Below are positions 6,991 through 14,988 of a stretch of 64,000 bases of DNA, in pieces. This DNA comes from REEB95 sp050729835 (GTDB lineage Bacteria; Pseudomonadota; Alphaproteobacteria; ATCC43930; CGMCC-115725): assembly GCA_050729835.1 (NCBI GenBank), contig JBOHLS010000015.1, forward strand, positions 6,583 through 70,582, in the 5' to 3' direction. Both the position numbers and the translations under genes were made by a program. Position 1 is the stretch's first letter, and each line of letters begins with the position of its first letter. Under the pieces are notes generated by a model, which was not told the origin of the DNA, made no database searches, and saw only the letters and a program-made list of their open reading frames with translations.

Positions 6991-8280
6991 ATGTCCGCAA
7001 CAACGTCATCGGCCACCCGACGCAGCGTTTTGGTCAGCGCCGTCGCCGTGGGTTCCATCGGCATGCTTCCCGCGACGCTGCGCGCGGCGACCGAGGACAA
7101 CGCGATCCGCCCCTTCCGTGTCAATTTCCCGGAAGAAGCGATCGTCGATCTCCGTCGGCGGATCGCCGCGACGAGGTGGGCCGAGCGGGAAACGGTAGCG
7201 GATGCAACGCAAGGCGTGCAGCTCGCGACGATGCGTAAACTCGCGCGCTATTGGCAGACAGATTACGACTGGCGCAAGGTCGAAGCGAGGTTGAACGCCT
7301 TGCCGCAATTCATGACCGAGATTGATGGGCTAGACATTCATTTCATCCACGTTCGTTCGAAACATGAGAATGTATTGCCGGTCATCGTTACGCACGGGTG
7401 GCCCGGATCGATCATCGAGCAGTTGAAGATCATTGATCCACTGACGAACCCAACTTCCCACGGCGGGAGCCCATCGGACGCATTCGACGTCGTGATTCCA
7501 TCGCTGCCTGGATACGGCTTTTCGGGCAAGCCGACTACGTCCGGCTGGGACCCCATCCGCATCGCGCGCGCCTGGACCGTGCTGATGAGGCGCCTCGGAT
7601 ATACGCGGTTTGTGGCGCAAGGCGGCGATTGGGGGAATGCTGTTACGGAGCAGATGGCTCTGCAGGCGCCGCCCGAATTGATCGGCATCCACACCAACAT
7701 GCCGGCCACAATCCCAGCTGATATTGCAAAGGCGCTCCAGTTCGGCGAACCGCCTCCTTCCGGCCTCTCAGCCGATGAGAGGCACGCGTGGGATCAACTC
7801 GACTTCTTCTACAAGCACGGCCTTGGTTACGCCCTCGAGATGGCGAACCGTCCGCAGACACTGTACGGGCTCGTGGACTCCCCAGTTGGCCTCGCGGCCT
7901 GGATGCTCGATCACGACGCGAGTAGTCAGGCGCTCATCGCACGCGTCTTCAACGGTCAGCCCGAAGGCCTCACTCGCAACGACATCGTCGACAATGTCAC
8001 GCTCTACTGGTTGACGAATACGGCGGTCTCCTCGGCTCGTCTCTATTGGGAAAGCAAGCTTGCCTTTTTCGCTCCGAAAGGTGTCCCGCTCCCGGCTGCC
8101 GTGAGCGTCTTTCCCGACGAGATATATGCAGCTCCGCGGAGTTGGGCAGAGCGGGCTTACCCCAAACTCATCTACTACAACAAACTCAATAAAGGTGGAC
8201 ACTTTGCGGCCTGGGAACAGCCGCGACTCTTTTCAGAAGAGGTTCGCGCCGGCTTTAGACCACTGCGCAAATCGACCTGA
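6991..8280 (+). CDS. Epoxide hydrolase-like alpha/beta hydrolase, exported
   Basis: The product has 429 residues. An AAGGAG site 8 bp before the ATG at 6991 fixes the start over the in-frame ATG at 6937. The N-terminus has a twin-arginine-like signal (TRRSVLVSAVAVGSIG ending in ATLRAA). An EHN-type N-terminal region follows (RVNFPEEAIVDLRRRIAATRW), as in juvenile-hormone and microsomal-type epoxide hydrolases. Then comes the alpha/beta hydrolase domain with oxyanion motif HGWPGS, nucleophile D213 in GGDWG, and catalytic H404 in GGHFAAWEQP. The reaction would be hydration of an epoxide through an alkyl-enzyme ester. It stands first in a likely operon with an SDR and an Ohr protein, which points to handling of oxidised organic compounds. 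Confidence 0.88.
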   Translation: MSATTSSATRRSVLVSAVAVGSIGMLPATLRAATEDNAIRPFRVNFPEEAIVDLRRRIAATRWAERETVADATQGVQLATMRKLARYWQTDYDWRKVEARLNALPQFMTEIDGLDIHFIHVRSKHENVLPVIVTHGWPGSIIEQLKIIDPLTNPTSHGGSPSDAFDVVIPSLPGYGFSGKPTTSGWDPIRIARAWTVLMRRLGYTRFVAQGGDWGNAVTEQMALQAPPELIGIHTNMPATIPADIAKALQFGEPPPSGLSADERHAWDQLDFFYKHGLGYALEMANRPQTLYGLVDSPVGLAAWMLDHDASSQALIARVFNGQPEGLTRNDIVDNVTLYWLTNTAVSSARLYWESKLAFFAPKGVPLPAAVSVFPDEIYAAPRSWAERAYPKLIYYNKLNKGGHFAAWEQPRLFSEEVRAGFRPLRKST

Positions 8281-8334
8281 AGACTTCGGCGCACAACGCG
8301 CGCCGCCGACACATCGAACAACAGGAGAAGAACT

Positions 8335-9141
8335 ATGACCACTTCCGCAAAAGGCACTGCACTTGTTACCGGCGCCTCTTCAGGCATCGGCGCGATCTAT
8401 GCCGATCGACTAGCACGACGCGGCTACGATCTGATCCTCGTGGCGCGCAACCAGGGGCGCCTTGATGGTCTGGCAAAGCGTATCAGGGACGAGACCGGCC
8501 GGGCTGTAAAAGCCGTCGCGGCGGATCTCAACGACAAGGACGATTGCCGCCGGATCGAGGCGGTACTGCGTACGGACACCAGTATCACAATGCTGGTCAA
8601 CAACGCGGGGGTCGGGGCCGTGGGCCAGCTTTTGGTCTCCGAAGTCGACAAAATGGACGACATGATTGCGCTCAATGTCACAGCGCTCACCCGGCTGACC
8701 TATGCCGTCGCACCCGGCTTCGTGGCCCGCGGCGGCGGCACGATCATCAACATCGCTTCGGCTGTCGCCATTTATCCGGAAATCCTCAATGGCGTGTACG
8801 GCGGGACGAAAGCGTTCGTGCTGGCCTTGAGCCTTTCGCTCCACAAGGAGCTCGCTGAGAAGAATGTGCGCATCCAGGCCGTACTTCCCGGCGCAATGGC
8901 CACGAACTTTTGGGAAGCGGCAGGCAGCACGATCGAATATCTGCCGAAAGAGATGGTGATGCGTGCCGACGATATGGTCGACGCCGCGCTTGTCGCGCTC
9001 GATCACGACGAGCTCATCACGATCCCGTCCCTGCCAGACGCCACTGATTGGTGGGCCTATGAAGCGGCCCGCCAGAAGCTCCTCCCGAACCTGTCTCTCG
9101 GGGTCCCAGCGGTGCGTTATCGAAGCGCCGTTGCGGCCTAG
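8335..9141 (+). CDS. Short-chain dehydrogenase/reductase
   Basis: The product has 268 residues. A classical SDR Rossmann fold is visible: cofactor motif TGASSGIG near residue 12, the NNAG motif near residue 90, and the catalytic Ser142 (NIAS), Tyr155 and Lys159 (YGGTK). The arginine-containing stretch after the second strand (ARNQGRL) hints at NADP(H) preference, though that is inference. An AGGAGAAG site lies 6 bp before the ATG. It follows the epoxide hydrolase by 54 bp in the same direction and probably oxidises or reduces a hydroxyl or carbonyl derived from the same substrates. The substrate cannot be told from sequence. Confidence 0.9.
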   Translation: MTTSAKGTALVTGASSGIGAIYADRLARRGYDLILVARNQGRLDGLAKRIRDETGRAVKAVAADLNDKDDCRRIEAVLRTDTSITMLVNNAGVGAVGQLLVSEVDKMDDMIALNVTALTRLTYAVAPGFVARGGGTIINIASAVAIYPEILNGVYGGTKAFVLALSLSLHKELAEKNVRIQAVLPGAMATNFWEAAGSTIEYLPKEMVMRADDMVDAALVALDHDELITIPSLPDATDWWAYEAARQKLLPNLSLGVPAVRYRSAVAA

Positions 9142-9215
9142 ACCAAATCGAATACGAGCAACAGAGATATCTTAGCAACGACCCCGCAATGACCCAACTC
9201 GCAAAGGAGCACACC

Positions 9216-9662
9216 ATGACCCACCTAGCAACGCAACAGACCGAGTCTCGAGTCGGAAAGGTTCTTTACACAGCCAAAGCCCACACCACCGGTGGACGGG
9301 AACGCGGCGTGTCCCGTAGCTCTGACGGCCGTCTGGACGTCAAACTTTCGAGCCCTGGTGCCGCGGGCAACGGTACCAATCCGGAGCAGTTGTTTGCCGC
9401 GGGTTGGTCGGCCTGTTTCGAAAGTGCAATCGGGCTCGCGGCGCGTAAGAGGAAAATCACTCTGCCGGCTGACATAGCCATCGACGCCGAGGTCGACTTG
9501 AAGCTGGCGGACAGCGGTTACTTCCTTGGAGTTCGCCTCAACGTCAGCCTGCCGGGTGTCGAGCCCACAGTCGCCCAGACGCTGGTTGACGAAGCGCATC
9601 AGCTTTGTCCGTACTCAAAAGCCACGCGCGGCAACATCGACGTTGCGATCAACCTGGTTTGA
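9216..9662 (+). CDS. Organic hydroperoxide resistance protein (Ohr/OsmC family)
   Basis: The product has 148 residues, the normal Ohr length. It is a thiol peroxidase that reduces organic hydroperoxides in the cytoplasm. The two redox cysteines are C67 in SACFESA and C131 in QLCPYSKATRGN, the arrangement of the Ohr subgroup; the N-terminal YTAKAHTTGGRERG strand also fits Ohr. An AAAGGAG site 8 bp upstream selects the ATG at 9216 over one at 9189. It is the last gene of the set after the AraC regulator. No OhrR gene is nearby, so control may come from the AraC protein instead. A 20-bp palindrome follows at 9700. Confidence 0.9.
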   Translation: MTHLATQQTESRVGKVLYTAKAHTTGGRERGVSRSSDGRLDVKLSSPGAAGNGTNPEQLFAAGWSACFESAIGLAARKRKITLPADIAIDAEVDLKLADSGYFLGVRLNVSLPGVEPTVAQTLVDEAHQLCPYSKATRGNIDVAINLV

Positions 9663-9699
9663 ACGCTACCGGTCAGCTTTAACAGCGTATCCGGGATGA

Positions 9700-9719
9700 C
9701 ATTTGCTTCGAAGCAAATG
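9700..9719. promoter_or_regulatory. Perfect 20-bp palindrome downstream of ohr
   Basis: The sequence CATTTGCTTCGAAGCAAATG reads the same on both strands. It lies 37 bp after the Ohr stop and directly abuts the repeat at 9717. It may form a hairpin with a tight TTCGAA centre or be a protein site. Confidence 0.5.
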
Positions 9720-9821
9720 CGGCTCACAATGGAGATAGCAGTAACCCCCCCTTGCAGGGGGAGAGAGGGTTACTTTGGATTGGCGAGGCGAACGCCGAGC
9801 CTTATCCAAAGCTGGGTGAGG
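9717..9821. repeat. Family A intergenic repeat, copy 3
   Basis: It contains GGAGATAGCAGTAACCCC (the reverse complement of the tail of the copy at 1157), the TTGCAGGGGGAGAG arm, and the TTATCCAAAGCTGGGTGAGGGG arm pairing with TTACTTTGGATTGG. It lies between the Ohr gene and the binding-protein gene at 9945. Confidence 0.7.
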
Positions 9822-9944
9822 GGATTTTTCGTCTCATACAATCGGCTCCGAATGACACGATGGCTTGGCAGCGCGCCGGCCGCGTCCTATTCTGAGTGCG
9901 AATGAAGAAACCGCCGCGCGGGCTGGTAATGGGGGGCACGATCG

Positions 9945-11138
9945 ATGCCGCTGCACAAAATAATTTGGCGCGCGGTGTTGACCGCTCTGCTGGCCCTGCT
10001 GCCGCTGGCGAGCGCCGCGGCCGACGAGCCGGCGCTGGCGAATGCGATCAAGATCGGCCTGCTTGCGCCCTTCTCCGGCCCGTTCGCCGATTTCGGCGAC
10101 CAGTTTGTCAAGGGCATCGAGCTCTACATGCAGCAGCACGGCGACACCGTCGCCGGCAAGAAGATCGTCATCCTGAAGCGCGACGCCAACGGCATCGATC
10201 CGGCGCAGACCAAGCGCCAGGCGCAGGAGTTGCTGACGCGCGAACACGTCCAGTTCCTCGCCGGCTTCGGCCTGACGCCCGACGCGCTGGCGGTCGCGCC
10301 GCTCGGCACCGACGCCAAGGTGCCGATGGTTATCATGAACGCGGCCACCGGCTTCATCACCAAGAAGTCGCCCTATTTCGTGCGCTTTTCCTTCACCCTG
10401 GCCCAGATCGTCACGCCACTGGCCGACTGGGCGGTGAAGAACGGCATCAAGAATGTTTATGTCGCGGTGTCGGACTACGCGCCCGGCTACGAGGCCGAGA
10501 AGGCATTCGACCAAGCCTTCACCGCCGCCGGCGGCCATATCGCCGGCGTGGTCCACATTCCGCTGCGCAATCCCGAGTTCGCACCTTATGTCCAGCGCAT
10601 CAAGGACGCCAGGCCGCAAGCCGTGTTCCTGTTCCTGCCGAGCGGTCAGCAACCGACCAATTTCGTGCGCGAGTTCATCCAGTTCGGCCTGCGCAAGGCC
10701 GGCATCAAGCTGTTGGGCGGCAGCGAGATCATCGACGACACGGCGCTCGGCATGCTCGGCAACGACGCGCTCGGCGTGATCTCGACCCAGGTCTATTCCT
10801 ACGCCCATCTGAACGCGCTCAACCGCAAATACGTCGCCGATTGGACCAAGCGTTTCGGCGCCCATCCGCAGCCGGATTTCATGTCGGTCGCCGCCTATGA
10901 CGGCATGCACGCGATCTACGACGTGATCGCGCGGCTCCACGGCAACATCGACGGCGACAAGGCGATGGCGACGTTCAAGACGCTCAAGTTCGACAGCCCG
11001 CGTGGACCGATTGCCGTGGACCCGAACAGCCGCGAGATGATCGAGAACGTCTATATCCGCCGCGTCGCGCGGGTGAACGGCGAGCTCGTGAACAAGGAGA
11101 TCGTCACCTTCCCGGCGGTGAAGGCACCGGGGCCGTAG
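9945..11138 (+). CDS. ABC transporter substrate-binding protein, branched-chain amino acid type
   Basis: The product has 397 residues. A signal peptide (AVLTALLALLPLASAAADEP) is followed by a two-lobed periplasmic binding fold of the LivK/Peripla_BP_6 class: KIGLLAPFSGPFADFGDQFVKGIELY at the start of lobe 1, then ILKRDANGIDPAQTKRQAQELL. These proteins capture Leu/Ile/Val or, often in soil bacteria, aromatic acids and amides. No permease or ATPase genes of that transporter type are in the window, so this is an orphan subunit here. The neighbouring transporter at 11.2-14.6 kb is of a different family and on the other strand. A GGGGGG run about 10 bp before the ATG may serve as the ribosome-binding site. 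Confidence 0.88.
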   Translation: MPLHKIIWRAVLTALLALLPLASAAADEPALANAIKIGLLAPFSGPFADFGDQFVKGIELYMQQHGDTVAGKKIVILKRDANGIDPAQTKRQAQELLTREHVQFLAGFGLTPDALAVAPLGTDAKVPMVIMNAATGFITKKSPYFVRFSFTLAQIVTPLADWAVKNGIKNVYVAVSDYAPGYEAEKAFDQAFTAAGGHIAGVVHIPLRNPEFAPYVQRIKDARPQAVFLFLPSGQQPTNFVREFIQFGLRKAGIKLLGGSEIIDDTALGMLGNDALGVISTQVYSYAHLNALNRKYVADWTKRFGAHPQPDFMSVAAYDGMHAIYDVIARLHGNIDGDKAMATFKTLKFDSPRGPIAVDPNSREMIENVYIRRVARVNGELVNKEIVTFPAVKAPGP

Positions 11139-11211
11139 GAAGAACCGACGACACAGCCGCGTGTACAGCTGTCCAATTTCATTCGGCTATTTCGTCATTT
11201 ACCAACCTTGT

Positions 11212-12003
11212 CTACGCCGTCTGTGTCTCCTGGTGCCAGACTAGCAGCCGACGGCGCACGATCTCCATCGCCTTGACCAGGATCATGCCGACGATGGCGA
11301 TGGCAATGATGTAGGAGAACACGCCCGGCGAATCGGCGAAGCGCATGTCGGTCATGATCGAGCCGCCCATGCCCTCGCCGCCCATCTGCATCTCGCAGAC
11401 GATGTCGACGATGAGCGCGATCGGCAGCGCCACCTGGAGCCCGGTGAAGACCTGCGGCAGCGCCGCCGGCAGCGCGATCTCCCACAGGAAGCGGTGGCGG
11501 TTGACGCCCAGACTCATCGCCGACCAGGTCATGAACTTGTCGATGTTCTGCGTGCCGGCCCAGGCCTCGACGATCACCGGGAAGATCGACGAGAATGCCA
11601 CCATCAGAATCTTCGACGTGTCGAACACGCCAAACCACAGCATGAAGATCGGGAGGAAGGCGATCTTGGGCATCGGCAATCCCACCGAGACCAGCGGATC
11701 GAAGAACCAGCGTACCGCGGCGATGCGCGCGATCGACACGCCCAGGAGCACGCCGCCGACCGCCGCCAGCACGAACCCGATGAAGGTGCGGATCAGCGTC
11801 AGCAAGATGCCATAGAGCAGATCGCCCGAGATCAGGTCGTGCCACAGCCGCTCGAAGACCACCGGCACCGACGGCAGCAGGAAATCGGAGAACATGTGCG
11901 ACATCGCCGTGAGCTGCCAGGCGGCGAAGAACGCGATGCCCGAGCCCACGCGCAACGCGGTGAGCATGGCCTCGCGGCGGCCGGGGTCGTTCACTCCCGC
12001 CAT
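11212..12003 (-). CDS. ABC transporter permease (SsuC/TauC type), second permease
   Basis: The product has 263 residues and about six hydrophobic segments. It belongs to the BPD_transp_1 family of permeases for sulfonates, taurine, nitrate or pyrimidine precursors. The EAA loop that contacts the ATPase is visible in the region WSAMSLGVNRHRFLWEIALPAALP. The start codon overlaps the end of the first permease gene by 13 bp, so translation is likely coupled. It is the last gene of a four-gene operon (binding protein, ATPase, two permeases). Two different permeases suggest a heterodimeric channel. The substrate is not evident. Confidence 0.88.
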   Translation of the reverse strand: MAGVNDPGRREAMLTALRVGSGIAFFAAWQLTAMSHMFSDFLLPSVPVVFERLWHDLISGDLLYGILLTLIRTFIGFVLAAVGGVLLGVSIARIAAVRWFFDPLVSVGLPMPKIAFLPIFMLWFGVFDTSKILMVAFSSIFPVIVEAWAGTQNIDKFMTWSAMSLGVNRHRFLWEIALPAALPQVFTGLQVALPIALIVDIVCEMQMGGEGMGGSIMTDMRFADSPGVFSYIIAIAIVGMILVKAMEIVRRRLLVWHQETQTA

Positions 12004-12800
12004 CGGAGCAACCGCTGCATGAGCAGGAGATAGACCCGGTCGGCAAGAAAGCCGAAGGCCGAGACGGTGAGCACGCCGGCGAACATCGCGTCATAGACGC
12101 CGCCATCGCCGAGGAACGAGATGAGGTAACCCAGGCCGTGCTGGCCGACGAGGAACTCGGCCGCCACCATCAGGATGAACGAGATGGCGAGGGCATTGCG
12201 GATGCCGGCCATGATCTCGGGCAAGGCCGCCGGAATCACCACCTCCCACAGCACGCGCCGCCGCGAGGCGCCGAGGCCGAGCGCCGACCAGATCAGCGTC
12301 TGGTCGACGCCGCGCGCGCCATTGTAGGAGCTCAGCACCACCGGCAGCAGGCAGCCGGCGAAGATCGAGGCGATCTTGGAGCTGGGGCCGAGACCGAACC
12401 ACAGGATCATCACCGGGATCAGCGCCGATTTCGGCATCGGATAGAGGCTTTTCATCAACGGGCTGAGGATCGCCTCGACCGGCGCGTACCATGCCATCAG
12501 GACGCCCGAGCCGATGCCGACGACGATGCTGAGCCCGAGACCGACGACGACCTCCCAGAGCGAGGTCATGCCGTTGCTGACCAGGCTGCCGTCGGTCAAC
12601 AGGCCCCACCATGCGGTCACGACGGCGCTCAACGGCGGCAGCGCCTCGGGATTGATCAGCCCGACCGAAGGCCCGATCTGCCAGGCGGCGCAGACCAGGA
12701 TCACCGGCAGCGTGCGCAGCAGCGCGCCGCTCAGACGCGCCGATAACGGGCGGGTGGCGGCGCGTCGCCCGTCGTCTTCGACCGCGACCGCGCCGCTCAT
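11991..12800 (-). CDS. ABC transporter permease (SsuC/TauC type), first permease
   Basis: From the ATG at 12800 the product has 269 residues; a longer start at 12848 would overlap deep into the ATPase gene. The ATGA overlap with the ATPase stop (12797) supports this choice and implies coupled translation. About six transmembrane segments are visible, with the EAA loop at LGLGASRRRVLWEVVIPAALPE. It pairs with the product of the next gene to form the membrane channel of the importer. Confidence 0.88.
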   Translation of the reverse strand: MSGAVAVEDDGRRAATRPLSARLSGALLRTLPVILVCAAWQIGPSVGLINPEALPPLSAVVTAWWGLLTDGSLVSNGMTSLWEVVVGLGLSIVVGIGSGVLMAWYAPVEAILSPLMKSLYPMPKSALIPVMILWFGLGPSSKIASIFAGCLLPVVLSSYNGARGVDQTLIWSALGLGASRRRVLWEVVIPAALPEIMAGIRNALAISFILMVAAEFLVGQHGLGYLISFLGDGGVYDAMFAGVLTVSAFGFLADRVYLLLMQRLLRWRE

Positions 12801-13585
12801 GGCCGGGTGCCCTGGGCGCGGATCGCTTCGTCGCGCACCAGCTTCCACAGATGATCGACCTTGTCGGCGAATTCGCGCGTCTGCAGCAGCTCCTCGCCGC
12901 TCACGTTGCTCTTGAACTTGGTGTCGACGATCTCCTTGACGCGGCCCGGCCGCGCCGACATCACCGCGACGCGATCGGCGAGATAGACCGCCTCGCGCAC
13001 GTCGTGGGTGACGAACACCACGGTCTTGGGCGCGCGGCGCATGATTGCCAGCAGCTCCTCGTGCATCAGCGCGCGGGTCTGCGCGTCGAGCGCGCCGAAC
13101 GGCTCGTCCATCAGCAGGATTTCGGGCTCCACCGCCAGCGTCCGGGCGATGGCGACGCGCTGTCGCATGCCGCCCGAGAGCTGGGAGGGATAGCTGTCCT
13201 CGAAACCCTTCAAATGCACCAGCTCGACGAATTCCTGCGTCCGTTGCTCGCGTTCGGGCTTGGGCATGCCTTGTTTTTCGAGGCCATAGAGGATGTTCTG
13301 GCGCACCGTCTTCCAGGGAAAGAGCGCGAAATGCTGGAAGACGATGCCGCGATCGGGGCTCGGTCCGTCGACCGGCTTGCCGCCGACCGTGATCGCGCCG
13401 CCTTCGACCGGGATGAAGCCGCCGAGCAGGTAAAGCAGCGTGCTCTTGCCGCAGCCCGACGGGCCGAGCAGCGCCAGGAACTCGCGATCCTGCACTTCCA
13501 GCGACACGCCTTCGAGCGCGAGGACCGGCTTTCCGCGCGGCGGCCGATAGGTATGGCGAACCTCGCGGAAGGTAATCCCTGCCAT
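12797..13585 (-). CDS. ABC transporter ATPase (SsuB/TauB type)
   Basis: The product has 262 residues. Walker A is GPSGCGKST (residues 41-49), the Q-loop lies at FQHFALFPW, the ABC signature is LSGGMRQRV, and Walker B is ILLMDEPFGALD followed by the H-loop in VFVTHDVREAV. These place it in the nitrate/sulfonate/taurine importer group. It powers uptake with the two permeases that follow and the binding protein that precedes it by 16 bp. Confidence 0.92.
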   Translation of the reverse strand: MAGITFREVRHTYRPPRGKPVLALEGVSLEVQDREFLALLGPSGCGKSTLLYLLGGFIPVEGGAITVGGKPVDGPSPDRGIVFQHFALFPWKTVRQNILYGLEKQGMPKPEREQRTQEFVELVHLKGFEDSYPSQLSGGMRQRVAIARTLAVEPEILLMDEPFGALDAQTRALMHEELLAIMRRAPKTVVFVTHDVREAVYLADRVAVMSARPGRVKEIVDTKFKSNVSGEELLQTREFADKVDHLWKLVRDEAIRAQGTRP

Positions 13586-13601
13586 GGTCGCGCCGGCTCC
13601 G

Positions 13602-14630
13602 TCAGTGCACGCGCTTCGCCGCCTCGGTCACGAGTGAGACGTCGGTGTACTTCTTGACGTCGATGGCGATGTTGAGGAATCCAAGCTCCTTCTGCAGATT
13701 GAGGTTGTTCTGCAGCGCCTTGAGGTTAGGCAGGGCGTTCGGATTGCGGTAGTAGTCCTTGTGCGTGAACAGCCAGGCGGAATATTCCGATGGCGGCCTC
13801 TTGGTGAAGTCGGCGACGATCTTGATCGCCTGCTCGCGGTTCTTCGGATCGTAGAACCAGTGTAGCGCGCGGATCCAATCCTCGAAGAAATCGACCAGCA
13901 CGGCGCGATGCGCCGCGATATAGGGCGCGCGGCCGACCAGCAGCGTGGTCTGGGCCGGACCCATGGCGTCGCCGACCGTGAACAGCGTCTTGAGATTCTT
14001 CTGCTGATGCGCCTCGATCGAGAACGGCATGATCAGGGTCGCGAGGTCGATCTTCTTCTCCTCGATCGACGCCAGCATGTTGGGGAACTGCACCTCGACC
14101 ACCTGATAGTCGCGGTTGGGCTCGAGGCCGTGGGTCAACAGGAATTTCTTCGAGGCGATGTCGACCGCGCCACCGATCGCGTTGGTGGCGACGATCTTGC
14201 CCTTCAAATCCTCGGGCTTATTGATGCCGCTGTCGGTACGGACCATGTACTCGTTGGTGTAATAGCCCGGAATGCCGTCCTGATAGAGATCGGCGACGGC
14301 GCGGATGTCGTAGAGATGCGCGTTCTGGATCGCCAGACCGAAGGACGAGAAGGCGAGCGAGGCGAAATCGATGTTGCCCGAGGCGAGGCTGGTGATCTGG
14401 GGCGTGCTGCCGCGGAAATGTGTCAGCTCGACGGTGTAGCTCTTGCCGTAATGCTTGAGGATCGCCGGGTTGGTGAACAGCACCGCGGTCAGCTGACCGG
14501 GGATCACCGCCCACGAAATCCTGATCTTGAGGGGCTCCGTTGCCTGCGCCGGCACCAGCCCGGCGAACAAAACGGCCACCAGCGCGACAGCCACAGCCAC
14601 AGCCACAGCCACTGCACGAATCTTACGCAT
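13602..14630 (-). CDS. ABC transporter substrate-binding protein (SsuA/NMT1-like)
   Basis: The product has 342 residues and heads the importer operon. A signal peptide with an unusual AVAVAVAVALVAV core is followed by the periplasmic binding fold of the SsuA/THI5 class: KIRISWAVIPGQLTAVLF, then the ligand-domain helix ITSLASGNIDFASLAFSS and EDLKGKIVATNAIGGAVD. Members bind sulfonates, taurine, thiamine precursors or urea-like compounds; the ligand here is not deducible. The signal-peptide repeat is encoded by a hexanucleotide array at 14588. The gene is divergent from the molybdopterin enzyme at 14989. Confidence 0.88.
   Translation of the reverse strand: MRKIRAVAVAVAVAVALVAVLFAGLVPAQATEPLKIRISWAVIPGQLTAVLFTNPAILKHYGKSYTVELTHFRGSTPQITSLASGNIDFASLAFSSFGLAIQNAHLYDIRAVADLYQDGIPGYYTNEYMVRTDSGINKPEDLKGKIVATNAIGGAVDIASKKFLLTHGLEPNRDYQVVEVQFPNMLASIEEKKIDLATLIMPFSIEAHQQKNLKTLFTVGDAMGPAQTTLLVGRAPYIAAHRAVLVDFFEDWIRALHWFYDPKNREQAIKIVADFTKRPPSEYSAWLFTHKDYYRNPNALPNLKALQNNLNLQKELGFLNIAIDVKKYTDVSLVTEAAKRVH
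14588..14611. repeat. Hexanucleotide tandem array in signal-peptide codons
   Basis: About four units of CCACAG in a row encode the Ala-Val dipeptides of the binding protein's signal peptide. Gain or loss of a 6-bp unit would keep the frame and change the length of the hydrophobic core by two residues. Confidence 0.7.
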
Positions 14631-14860
14631 CTTTTATCCTCCCCAACCGCCGGCTCGCGCGACGTTCGCAGGACTTTTGCGGCCCCATGCGCGGATTGTC
14701 AACAAATCCTCGAACGTGTTCGGACGCTGGACGTTGCGCCGTGGAATGGGCAGGATCGTCGGCCGTGTGGTCGCTGAGCAGTAGGCTGGAACATGCATCG
14801 TGCGTCCTTCAACTGCGCACCCTATGGGTATGGGTGCGCGCTCAGCGACTGTGTTGGCTG

Positions 14861-14935
14861 TCAAGCGGGTTGCCATGGTTTTTGGTCTCTTGCGATGGCG
14901 TTGAGGATGGTGAGGAGCTTGTCGAAGCACGCGCC
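14861..14935 (-). mobile_element. IS110-family transposase tail remnant
   Basis: On the minus strand a frame ending at 14861 reads DKLLTILNAIARDQKPWQ, which matches the usual C-terminus of IS110-type transposases. Nothing upstream of it is recognisable as transposase, since the molybdopterin-enzyme promoter region begins there. A hairpin (GCGCACCC...GGGTGCGC, 14814-14839) lies just beyond the stop and may be part of the lost element's end. The rest of the 14631-14988 gap shows no gene. Confidence 0.5.
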
Positions 14936-14988
14936 CTCGCGATGCAAATCTCGATTAACCCTCCATCCAACGCCGAGGGCATAAGACA

